DNA of 6,074 bases from Bacteroidota bacterium (GCA_003648455.1 QMPG01000200.1:1-6074), one strand, 5' to 3'; shown: positions 1-6,074, counted from the first letter of the stretch. Notes: generated by a model from the letters alone, not told the origin. Program-made: numbers and translations.

Positions 1-969
1 AATCCAATTAATGATTATGACTTTTCAATTAATACAACAATTAAATACACTCATTATTATTTAACAATTCCTAATAATGATGTTCAATTAAAAATATCCG
101 GTAATTACATAATCAAAGTTTACAAAGATTATAATCAAGATAGTGTGGTTTTTACAAAACGTTTCTCAGTTTTAAACCAACAGGTTAACATAAGCGCTGC
201 TGTAAAAAAACCAACATTAATTGAATATACTAATACAAGTCAAGAAATTGATTTCTCAATAATTCACAACAATTTTCCAATTGACGATCCATTTAACAAC
301 TTAAAAGTAATTGTGAAACAAAATAACAGGTCTGACAATGCCATAAAAAATCTAAATCCGCTATTTATTAAAGACAATATGCTTATTTATGATTATGATG
401 AAGATAACTTATTTTTTGGCGGTAATGAATACAGAAATTTTGATATAAAGACTTTAAAATATAAAACAGAAAACATAAATACAATTCAATATATTAAACC
501 ATATTATCATGTTGAATTATCAACTGATAACAAACGAACTTTTCGGCGATATTTTTACCATAAAGATTTAAACGGCAAGTGCATAATTGAAAATGTTGAT
601 GGACACGGTGATGATTTAGATGCCGATTATGTGTATGTTTATTTCACCTTACCATTTGACCAGCCTTTTATTGATGGAAAATTGTATGTTTTTGGTCAAC
701 TTTCGAACTGGAGTTGCACAAAGGAAAATGAAATGACATATAATTATGAAAGAAAAATGTATGAATTGCGGATGTTATTAAAACAAGGCTATTTTGATTA
801 TGAATATGCTTTTGTTAAAACTGCCAATAATAAAATTGACGACACTTTTATTGAAGGCAGTCATTTTGAAACAGAGAATGATTATTCAATATCTGTTTAT
901 TATCGTGATTTCAGTTCAAACTACGACCAACTAATTGGATATTCAGTTGTAAATTCGATTGTGAGATAA
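1..969 (+). CDS. Type IX secretion system plug-like protein (DUF5103), 5'-truncated
   Basis: The reading frame is open from the first base of the window, so the gene starts upstream; an internal GTG at 145 is not a credible start because homologous-looking sequence continues before it. 322 residues are visible, and the family is usually about 400 residues or more, so roughly the N-terminal quarter is missing. Seen: beta-rich sequence, a DUF5103-like stretch FRRYFYHKDLNGK (near visible residues 180-192), then DADYVYVYFTLPF, and a C-terminal E-set/CBM48-like segment (YVFGQLSNW, then MLLKQGYFDYEY). Family knowledge: in T9SS-bearing Bacteroidota this family includes the Plug protein that closes the periplasmic side of the SprA outer-membrane translocon. 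The signal peptide, if any, lies outside the window. It converges on the HD-domain gene with a 6-nt gap and no visible terminator hairpin. The family assignment is fairly secure; the exact role is inferred from the family. Confidence 0.8.
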   Translation, partial: NPINDYDFSINTTIKYTHYYLTIPNNDVQLKISGNYIIKVYKDYNQDSVVFTKRFSVLNQQVNISAAVKKPTLIEYTNTSQEIDFSIIHNNFPIDDPFNNLKVIVKQNNRSDNAIKNLNPLFIKDNMLIYDYDEDNLFFGGNEYRNFDIKTLKYKTENINTIQYIKPYYHVELSTDNKRTFRRYFYHKDLNGKCIIENVDGHGDDLDADYVYVYFTLPFDQPFIDGKLYVFGQLSNWSCTKENEMTYNYERKMYELRMLLKQGYFDYEYAFVKTANNKIDDTFIEGSHFETENDYSISVYYRDFSSNYDQLIGYSVVNSIVR

Positions 970-975
970 ATATTA

Positions 976-1539
976 TCACCCGTTTAATTCAATCTCATCT
1001 GCAACCTTACGCATGCCCATAATCGTATCTGTTATTAAATCGGTAATTTCAACGCCGAGCATTTTCGCTCCATTTTCAATTATTGACCTATCAACACCGG
1101 CAGCAAATTTTTTATCTTTCCATTTCTTTTTTACAGATTTTGCAGTCAAATCCATTAAGCTTTTTGAAGGTCTAACCAAAGCTGTTGTTGTAACCAAACC
1201 TGTAAGTTCGTCAATTGCATAAAGGGTTTTTTCGAGCAATGTTTTTGGTTCAACATCGGTAGCAGTTCCCCAACCATGGCTCATAATTGCTCTGATATAA
1301 TCTTCAGGCCAATTATTTTCGATTAATATTTCTTTAGTTTTTTTGCAATGTTCTTCTGGATACATATCATAATCAAGATCGTGGAGCAATCCAATTATTC
1401 CCCACTTTTCTTCATCTTCATTATTTTTCTTTGCAAAATATCGCATTGTGGCTTCTACCGATAAAGCATGTTTTATTAGACTCTTACTTTTAGTATATTC
1501 TGTTAAAAGATTAAAAGCTTCTTCTCTTGTTGGAATCAT
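976..1539 (-). CDS. HD-superfamily hydrolase (HDIG-type), predicted
   Basis: A compact 187-residue cytoplasmic protein without signal peptide or membrane segment. The metal-binding HD pattern is complete: H24 in the first helix, H53-D54 in LLHDLDYD, H64, H88 in the SHGWG motif, and D110 in AIDELTGL. This spacing fits the small stand-alone HD-domain proteins of the HDIG/COG2316 type, predicted metal-dependent phosphohydrolases whose substrate is generally unknown. No second domain is present; the C-terminal ~60 residues are mainly helical (KSVKKKWKDKKFAAGVDRS). The ATG at 1539-1537 gives the full domain. There is no Shine-Dalgarno sequence, as is usual in Bacteroidota. It lies downstream of, and in the same direction as, the thioredoxin-like gene, but a 308-nt repeat-bearing gap makes co-transcription doubtful. 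Fold confident; substrate unknown. Confidence 0.85.
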   Translation of the reverse strand: MIPTREEAFNLLTEYTKSKSLIKHALSVEATMRYFAKKNNEDEEKWGIIGLLHDLDYDMYPEEHCKKTKEILIENNWPEDYIRAIMSHGWGTATDVEPKTLLEKTLYAIDELTGLVTTTALVRPSKSLMDLTAKSVKKKWKDKKFAAGVDRSIIENGAKMLGVEITDLITDTIMGMRKVADEIELNG

Positions 1540-1547
1540 TTTAGTGG

Positions 1548-1566
1548 AAAATTAATAGTTTGTAAA
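1548..1566 (-). promoter_or_regulatory. Possible promoter/leader motif of the HD gene
   Basis: On the minus strand this reads TTTACAAACTATTAATTTT and ends 8 nt before the HD-gene ATG. Nearly the same string, with one extra base, lies 10 nt before the ATG of the thioredoxin-like gene (2968-2987). It contains TAATTTTC, one base off the Bacteroidota -7 consensus TAnnTTTG, and TAACTTTA, also one base off, lies just upstream on the minus strand. No convincing -33 TTTG box is seen at the usual spacing. In this AT-rich sequence the match could be chance. Confidence 0.25.
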
Positions 1567-1610
1567 GTTAGTAAAGTTGAAATAGTTCCGAAAAATCTTC
1601 ATAGCCATCA

Positions 1611-1694
1611 CCACTGCTATTCGGGATTTGTAATCCCGAAATAACAGCTGTATATTAATGCTTTCAAATTAAAATCTGAAAGAACAGATTTTAT
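1611..1694. repeat. 84-bp interspersed repeat, copy 1 (two REP-like hairpins)
   Basis: First of two direct copies, about 85% identical over their length with one 1-nt gap; it starts CCACTGCT and ends near AGATTTTAT. It contains a perfect 9-bp hairpin, arms TTCGGGATT (1620-1628) and AATCCCGAA (1632-1640), loop TGT. A second hairpin follows: arms 1661-1670 and 1673-1682, 10 bp with one A/C mismatch. The cores of the two hairpins (GATTTGTAATC and, in consensus, GATTACAAATC) are reverse complements, so the unit looks like an inverted pair of REP-type palindromes. Neither hairpin is followed by a T-run, so a rho-independent terminator role is unlikely. No coding potential is seen. Confidence 0.8.
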
Positions 1695-1701
1695 TATCAA
1701 C

Positions 1702-1733
1702 AGATTGCTTCAGGCTTCGCCCTCGCAATGACG
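1702..1733. repeat. Palindromic intergenic element (ATTGC...GCAAT type)
   Basis: Between the two 84-bp copies lies a nested imperfect palindrome: outer arms ATTGC (1704-1708) and GCAAT (1725-1729), inner arms GGC (1713-1715) and GCC (1719-1721) around TTC. It is noticeably more G+C-rich than its surroundings. From memory it resembles a palindrome found dispersed between genes in many unrelated bacterial genomes (reverse complement starting CGTCATTGCGAGG and ending AAGCAATCT). That identification is a recollection, not a search result. Confidence 0.55.
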
Positions 1734-1741
1734 TACATTTT

Positions 1742-1826
1742 CCACTGCTGTTCGGGATTTGTAATCCCGAATTAACACGCTGTGTATTAATGCTTTCAGA
1801 TTACAAATTCGAGAGAGCAGATTATA
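1742..1826. repeat. 84-bp interspersed repeat, copy 2 (two REP-like hairpins)
   Basis: Second direct copy, starting CCACTGCT and ending AGATTATAT, 131 nt downstream of copy 1. The first hairpin is identical to that of copy 1: arms 1751-1759 and 1763-1771, loop TGT. The second hairpin, arms 1793-1802 and 1806-1815, has diverged, but 9 of 10 positions still pair as plus-strand RNA if two G-U pairs are allowed. The copy ends about 20 nt downstream of the thioredoxin-like stop codon and could be transcribed with that gene. No T-run follows on the minus strand, so it is not a standard terminator. Confidence 0.8.
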
Positions 1827-1847
1827 TAAATTCACTTCCATTTATTT

Positions 1848-2957
1848 TTACTTTTCAGCAAATATTTCAGTTAACTTCTTGGTTAAATCTTCACCCCTAA
1901 GGTCGTTAGCAATAATTATTCCTTGTTTATCAATTAAAACTGAATGAGGAATTGAATTTACAGCATAAAGTTTTCCTGCTGCGCATTTCCATCCTTTCAA
2001 ATCAGACACTTGCATCCACGTAATATTATCATCTTTAATTGCTTTTTCCCAATTTTCTTTTTTAGTATCAAAAGAAACACCAAATATTTCGAATCCTTTA
2101 TTTTTAAACCTTTTATATGCTTTCACAACATTAGGATTCTCATCACGACAAGGACGACACCAAGACGCCCAAAAATCTATTAAAACATATTTCCCTTTAA
2201 GAGAAGATAATGAAACAGGATTACCATTAATATCGTTTAATGTAATTTCAGGAGCTGGCTGTCCAACAGCAACTGTTTTAAGCAATTTAATTCTTTCATA
2301 TAATTTTTTCACGTATTTTGATTCAGACAATGACGGGTCGAGACTGTTTGTCATTTTTTGAAGAGAATCAACATCTAACTGATAAATAAGATGGCGTAAA
2401 ATTATGTATGCAGATACAGCCGAGCTATTGTTTTTCAGAACAAAATCTTTAACAAACACTTGTTGTTGTTCATATATTGAATCATAAAGTTTTTCAAGAT
2501 CTTCAAGCATTTCTTTGCTTGCTGTTTTCCTTATGTTTTGATATTGAGCATAAATATTATTCTCTTTTTTCTGATACTCCTCAAGTCCTTTAGAGAATGA
2601 GTGAAAAACTTTTTGTGATTCAGAACCTTCAACAACAGCATCTCCAATACTATCGGGATTTATTTTTATTGTAATTTCAGAATTCTCAACAAATAGAGGT
2701 AACAAATCTTCTTTATTGCCAATCTTAATTAAATATAATTCAGGATCGTTAACAGTTCCTGTAAAAGTAAAAGCCCCTTTACTAATTTCGGCAGTATCAA
2801 TTGTTTGAAGTTTGTTTTCAACAACTGTCTGTAAAAAAACCTTCCCTGTATCAGTACTATTTACAACACCGTTAATTGAAAAATTATTAGTATTATTATT
2901 TGTACATGAGAAAATTAACACACTAATAATTGCATAAAAAAATATTTTTTTCATCAT
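1848..2957 (-). CDS. Lipid-anchored thioredoxin-like protein (DUF4369 + TlpA/AhpC-TSA type)
   Basis: 369 residues in three parts. Residues 1-18 are a lipoprotein signal peptide (MMKKIFFYAI, then LIFSC) with the lipidated Cys at 18. Acidic residues do not follow the Cys, so the Bacteroidota surface-export signal is absent and a periplasm-facing anchor is likely. Residues ~25-115 form a DUF4369-like beta domain (INGVVNSTDTGKVFLQ, then FTFTGTVNDPELYLIKIG). A charged helical linker spans ~116-228. Residues ~231-369 are a TlpA/ResA-like thioredoxin domain: VGQPAPEITL, active site WCRPC with C267 and C270, and the cis-Pro motif SIPHS (P337). Both redox cysteines are present; a further Cys (C325) lies in GWKCAAG. 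Family role: envelope thiol-disulfide exchange, partner unknown. M1 and M2 are adjacent ATGs; either could be the start. It is divergent from the 3029 gene. Confidence 0.9.
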   Translation of the reverse strand: MMKKIFFYAIISVLIFSCTNNNTNNFSINGVVNSTDTGKVFLQTVVENKLQTIDTAEISKGAFTFTGTVNDPELYLIKIGNKEDLLPLFVENSEITIKINPDSIGDAVVEGSESQKVFHSFSKGLEEYQKKENNIYAQYQNIRKTASKEMLEDLEKLYDSIYEQQQVFVKDFVLKNNSSAVSAYIILRHLIYQLDVDSLQKMTNSLDPSLSESKYVKKLYERIKLLKTVAVGQPAPEITLNDINGNPVSLSSLKGKYVLIDFWASWCRPCRDENPNVVKAYKRFKNKGFEIFGVSFDTKKENWEKAIKDDNITWMQVSDLKGWKCAAGKLYAVNSIPHSVLIDKQGIIIANDLRGEDLTKKLTEIFAEK

Positions 2958-2967
2958 TAAGAAATTT

Positions 2968-2987
2968 AAAATTAATACTTTTGTAAA
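2968..2987 (-). promoter_or_regulatory. Possible promoter/leader motif of the thioredoxin-like gene
   Basis: The minus strand reads TTTACAAAAGTATTAATTTT, ending 10 nt before the ATG at 2957. It matches the motif before the HD gene (1548-1566) except for one inserted base and one substitution, at nearly the same distance from the start. It contains TAATTTTA, one base from the TAnnTTTG -7 consensus. No matching -33 box is evident. Confidence 0.25.
2976..2983 (+). promoter_or_regulatory. Candidate Bacteroidota -7 box for the 3029 operon
   Basis: TACTTTTG matches the Bacteroidota -7 consensus TAnnTTTG in full and would give a leader of about 40 nt before the ATG at 3029. No TTTG -33 element is seen about 19 nt upstream, where the sequence already lies in the start of the divergent gene. 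A direct repeat TTTGTAAA (2980-2987 and 2993-3000, 13-bp period) overlaps it and could be an operator half-site pair or simply AT-rich chance. Confidence 0.35.
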
Positions 2988-3028
2988 TTCAATTTGTAAA
3001 AGTAAAAAATATAAATTTAAAAGTTAGT

Positions 3029-4756
3029 ATGTTAAAAGAAAATTCTCTCAAAATTAATGACAAATGGTTAAAGGCTGCAGTTATTGGTAGTCTTTGGGCA
3101 TCTATTGAAATTATTTTGGGAAGTTTTTTACACAACTTGAGAATTCCTTTTTCAGGTACTCTTCTTGCGTTTCTTGGAGTTAGTTTATTAATTGCCTTCT
3201 CTCAAATATGGAATGAAAAAGGTTTGTTTTGGCGTTCGGGAATTATTTGCGCTTTAATGAAATCAATATCGCCAAGCTTAATTATTCTAGGTCCAATGAT
3301 TGGGATAATGTATGAAGCTCTTTTTTTAGAATTATTTATTTTACTATTTGGACGAAACATTTTTTCTTATGCACTAGGTGGCATGTTTGCAATATCAAGC
3401 ATTTTAATTCAAAAAATGATTACTCTTCTAATCAAATATGGATTTGATATTGTTAATGTTGCTTCAAACTTTTATAATTACTCTTTGCATTTATTAAACA
3501 TAAGAAGCCTAAATCCTATTTATTTAGTTCTGCTAATAGTAATATTATATAACGTGCTTGGATTGACTGCTGCATTTTTTGGATATTTTGCCGGCAATAA
3601 ATATGCGACATCTAAAAAATCAATAATATCGTTTAACAAAATTCAATTTTCAAATCAAAAAAAAATCACTGAAAACAATTATAGTAAATCCTATTCGACA
3701 GGTTTATTGTTTATGCATCTAATACTAATCATAAGTTGTATTCTGATAATAAACAGTAACTTTTATTATTTCTCAATTATTCCTGCAATTATTTATATTG
3801 GTTTTTGTTTATTTAAGTATGATGTTTCAAAAAAAATAATAAAGAAAACAGGATTATGGGTACAGCTGTTTATCATTTCAATGTTGACTGTTATTTTTTT
3901 GAATAAAACACAAAACAATTTCTTTATAAGTATTGAAGGCATAAATGCTGCATTTGAAATGATTCTTCGAGCATTAATTATTATTATCGGATTTTCTGCA
4001 ATAAGTGTTGAATTGCGAAATCCAATAATAAAAGCAATAATGATTAGAAAAGGATTATCTCAATTATATTTATCGTTGAACTTAGCTTTTTCTGCATTAC
4101 CATCAATAATATCAAATATTTCCAATCCGAAAAAAATTTTAAGAAACCCTTTTAAATTTCTTTCAAACATTATTATTCAATCAGACGAATTACTTAAAGA
4201 TTTTAAATCTCACATTTCAAACAATCAAAAAATTTATATAATTACCGAAGATGAACATAAAGGCAAGACAACTTTTGTGAAAAACCTTGTAACTAAACTT
4301 TTTGATAAAGGATTAAATATTCAGGGGTTTATTGCAGAAGCTGTAATTAAAAACGAAAAATTGGCAGGTTATAATTTAAAAAATTTACATAATAACGAAA
4401 CAAAGCAATTAATAACCAAAGAACAACACGACGATTGGTTAAAATTAGGACCATATTATTTTAATTCTGAGGGTTTTGATTTTGGTAATGATATTTTAAG
4501 CAATAAAAATATTACAAATGCTGATTTAATTATAATAGATGAAATAGGACCTCTGGAGTTGGCAGAAAAAGGTTGGTATAATCAAATAAATAATTTATTA
4601 GCCGATAACTTTGCACCAATGATTTGGATTGTAAGAAAAAGTATTATAAATGAAGTGATTGAAAAATGGAACCTGTCAAATTTCGAAATATTCAACATCA
4701 CTTTGTGTAATGAAAATGAAATTTTTAATAAAATCACCAACATAAAAACTGCATAA
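3029..4756 (+). CDS. Multi-pass membrane protein (ECF S/T-like) fused to a THEP1-type NTPase domain
   Basis: 575 residues with about 11 hydrophobic segments and a soluble C-terminal domain. Residues ~13-190: six or so membrane segments with charged or polar residues inside or beside them (E27, H35, K78, E96, E101) and the stretch FLHNLRIPFSG; the look is that of an ECF-transporter substrate-binding component, substrate unknown. Residues ~222-392: four to five segments ending in a CbiQ-like region (ELRNPIIKAIMIRKGL, then LAFSALPSI, then SDELLKDF), but without the Ala-Arg-Gly coupling motifs of true T components. Residues ~401-570: THEP1/DUF265 nucleoside-triphosphatase, with IYIITEDEHKGKTT (Walker A, GKTT at 412-415), GFIAEAV, AGYNL and Walker B LIIIDEIGPLEL (D504, E505). 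The first Walker A glycine is replaced by E407. The C-terminal domain assignment is good; the S and T labels are inference. No ABC ATPase gene is nearby. The MATE gene follows after 6 nt. Confidence 0.85.
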   Translation: MLKENSLKINDKWLKAAVIGSLWASIEIILGSFLHNLRIPFSGTLLAFLGVSLLIAFSQIWNEKGLFWRSGIICALMKSISPSLIILGPMIGIMYEALFLELFILLFGRNIFSYALGGMFAISSILIQKMITLLIKYGFDIVNVASNFYNYSLHLLNIRSLNPIYLVLLIVILYNVLGLTAAFFGYFAGNKYATSKKSIISFNKIQFSNQKKITENNYSKSYSTGLLFMHLILIISCILIINSNFYYFSIIPAIIYIGFCLFKYDVSKKIIKKTGLWVQLFIISMLTVIFLNKTQNNFFISIEGINAAFEMILRALIIIIGFSAISVELRNPIIKAIMIRKGLSQLYLSLNLAFSALPSIISNISNPKKILRNPFKFLSNIIIQSDELLKDFKSHISNNQKIYIITEDEHKGKTTFVKNLVTKLFDKGLNIQGFIAEAVIKNEKLAGYNLKNLHNNETKQLITKEQHDDWLKLGPYYFNSEGFDFGNDILSNKNITNADLIIIDEIGPLELAEKGWYNQINNLLADNFAPMIWIVRKSIINEVIEKWNLSNFEIFNITLCNENEIFNKITNIKTA

Positions 4757-4762
4757 TTTTTA

Positions 4763-6074
4763 ATGAAAGATTTAACAAACGGAAAAGAAAGCAAATTAAT
4801 TTTGCAGTTTGCCACCCCAATGATTTTAGGGAGTGTCTTTAATCAACTATATAATGTAGTTGACAGTGTTATTGTAGGTAATTTTATTGGAAAAGAAGCA
4901 TTAGCAGCAGTTGGTGCATCATTTCCTGTTATCTTTGCTTTAATTTCATTAATAATGGGTATAGGAAGTGGTTTTACAATAATTATTTCTCAATATTTTG
5001 GTGCAAAAGACATTAAAAGCGTAAAAAAGACAATTGATACAATGTATATATTTTTATTTTTTGCGTCAATAATTGTAACAATACTTGGAATAACTTTTAG
5101 CGAAGACATTTTTCGTTTAATAAAATTACCGGAAGATGTGCTTCCACAAGCAAAAAATTATTTGAATATTTTTTTAACAGGTATAATTTTCTTTTTTGGG
5201 TTTAATGGCACAAATTCCGTTTTAAGAGGTTTGGGCGATTCAAAAACACCATTATATTTTCTTATTGCCTCAACAATTATGAATATAATACTTGATTTGT
5301 TATTTGTTATTGTTTTTAAAATGGGAGTTGCCGGTGCAGCCGGTGCAACAGTTGTCTCGCAAGCATTAATTTTTGTGGCACTAATAATTTATCTCAACAA
5401 GTTTCATCAGGTTATACATTTTTCAATCTTAAAAATTACTTTTGATAAAACGATTTTTAAAAAGAGCATAAGAATCGGATTACCTTCCGGCATACAACAA
5501 ACATTAGTCGGTGTAGGAATGATGGCATTAATGGGTATTGTTAGTGCGTTTGGCACAAGTGCTATTGCGGCTTACACTGTTGCAAGTCGTCTTGAAGCAT
5601 TTACAAAAATACCGGTTATGAATTTTTCAATGGCATTATCGACTTTTGTCGGGCAAAACCTCGGTGCAAATAAATTTGATAGAGTAAAAACAGGTTTCAA
5701 ATCAACCTTATTTATGTCAGGTTTAATTTGCATTGTTTTAGGAATTGTCATTATACCATTTCGTCATTATTTAATTGGATTTTTCACTAATGATATTGAT
5801 GTAATAAATATTGGAGCTACCTATCTGCTAATAGTAACACCGTTTTATATTTTATTTTCAACAATGTTTACTATAAACGGTGTGCTTAGAGGAGCCGGAG
5901 CTACACTTATCCCAATGTTTGTAACTTTAATTGCTTTGTGGGTTGTTAGAATTCCTTTAGCCTACTTTCTATCAGGCTTTATGGGGTATTTGGGCATATG
6001 GTGGTCAATTCCAGTTGCATGGGCTATTGGAACAATAGGTGCCTTCATTTATTATTCAACAGGCAAATGGAAAA
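4763..6074 (+). CDS. MATE-family multidrug/organic cation exporter, 3'-truncated
   Basis: Starts at the ATG 6 nt after the preceding stop codon and stays open to the window end; 437 residues are visible, close to the family's usual ~450, so only a short tail is missing. The frame was followed throughout and has no stop or shift. Typical MATE features: LTNGKESKLILQFATPMI at the N-terminus, P19, N27 and D34 in the first helix region, VDSVIVGNFIGKEALAAVG (residues 33-51), and the internal pseudo-repeat of the two six-helix lobes, SVLRGLGDSKTP (152-163) against GVLRGAGATLIP (from residue 373). Second-lobe signatures IGLPSGIQQ and STFVGQNLGANK are present. Family role: sodium- or proton-driven export of drugs or metabolites across the inner membrane. 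The substrate cannot be told from sequence. It is very probably co-transcribed with the membrane/NTPase gene. Confidence 0.93.
   Translation, partial: MKDLTNGKESKLILQFATPMILGSVFNQLYNVVDSVIVGNFIGKEALAAVGASFPVIFALISLIMGIGSGFTIIISQYFGAKDIKSVKKTIDTMYIFLFFASIIVTILGITFSEDIFRLIKLPEDVLPQAKNYLNIFLTGIIFFFGFNGTNSVLRGLGDSKTPLYFLIASTIMNIILDLLFVIVFKMGVAGAAGATVVSQALIFVALIIYLNKFHQVIHFSILKITFDKTIFKKSIRIGLPSGIQQTLVGVGMMALMGIVSAFGTSAIAAYTVASRLEAFTKIPVMNFSMALSTFVGQNLGANKFDRVKTGFKSTLFMSGLICIVLGIVIIPFRHYLIGFFTNDIDVINIGATYLLIVTPFYILFSTMFTINGVLRGAGATLIPMFVTLIALWVVRIPLAYFLSGFMGYLGIWWSIPVAWAIGTIGAFIYYSTGKWK

Larger units (their letters stand above)
1540..1847. other. 308-nt intergenic region without genes
   Basis: No ORF with coding character is seen on either strand. 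The region holds the upstream sequence of the HD gene (1540-1610), including a tandem 9-mer GTAAAGTTA/GTAAAGTTG at 1562-1579, then repeat copy 1, the ATTGC/GCAAT palindrome and repeat copy 2. About two thirds of it is repeat sequence. No tRNA, transposase remnant or CRISPR pattern is visible. Confidence 0.7.

Noticed and set aside
145..147. GTG at 145 as the start of the first gene
   Set aside because: The frame is open and codes family-like sequence from position 1; the remaining protein would be too short and would lack the N-terminal domain.
1013..1222. 69-codon plus-strand ORF
   Set aside because: It lies antisense inside the HD-domain gene, whose motifs are complete; its product shows no recognisable domain.
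1751..1771. Hairpin as a rho-independent terminator of the thioredoxin-like gene
   Set aside because: The stem is strong, but no T-run follows on the minus strand, and the same hairpin recurs in the other copy as part of a longer repeat, so a repeat element explains it better.
1611..1826. CRISPR array
   Set aside because: There are only two imperfect 84-bp copies, too long for CRISPR repeats, each with two internal hairpins, and no cas genes are present.
4582..4815. 77-codon minus-strand ORF
   Set aside because: It is antisense to the end of the NTPase domain and the start of the MATE gene, both clearly coding; it is a by-product of AT-rich sequence.
4763..6074. Frameshift or pseudogene in the MATE gene
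   Set aside because: Manual translation from 4763 to 6074 shows an uninterrupted frame with both lobe signatures; it is merely cut by the window edge.

Overview
The window is AT-rich (roughly 30% G+C by eye), has no clear Shine-Dalgarno sequences, and carries a type IX secretion system (T9SS) plug-like protein and a DUF4369/TlpA-type thioredoxin lipoprotein. Together these point to a member of the Bacteroidota, possibly an uncultured one. This assignment is an inference from gene content and base composition, not from a marker gene.

Layout. Positions 1-969 (+) hold the 3' part of a DUF5103/T9SS plug-family gene that enters from outside the window. It converges, with a 6-nt gap, on an HD-domain hydrolase gene at 976-1539 (-). 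A 308-nt gap (1540-1847) follows, filled largely by two diverged copies of an ~84-bp repeat. Each copy contains two short hairpins, and a third, different palindromic element lies between the copies. Next comes a minus-strand gene for a lipid-anchored thioredoxin-like protein (1848-2957). A 71-nt divergent intergenic region separates it from a plus-strand pair: a 575-residue membrane protein with a C-terminal THEP1-type NTPase domain (3029-4756), and, 6 nt further on, a MATE-family exporter (4763 to the window end, truncated).

How the genes relate. The plug-like protein and the thioredoxin lipoprotein are both cell-envelope proteins, but nothing in the sequence links them functionally. The plus-strand pair looks like an operon. 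The membrane/NTPase protein is the most unusual item. Its N-terminal third resembles an ECF-transporter substrate-binding (S) component and its middle third resembles an ECF T component of the CbiQ type with a shortened coupling region. Its C-terminal third is a nucleoside-triphosphatase of the THEP1 (DUF265) type rather than an ABC ATPase. If this reading is right, it would be a single-chain ECF-like membrane protein with a non-ABC NTPase. The domain assignments for the two membrane parts come from pattern recognition and need profile searches.
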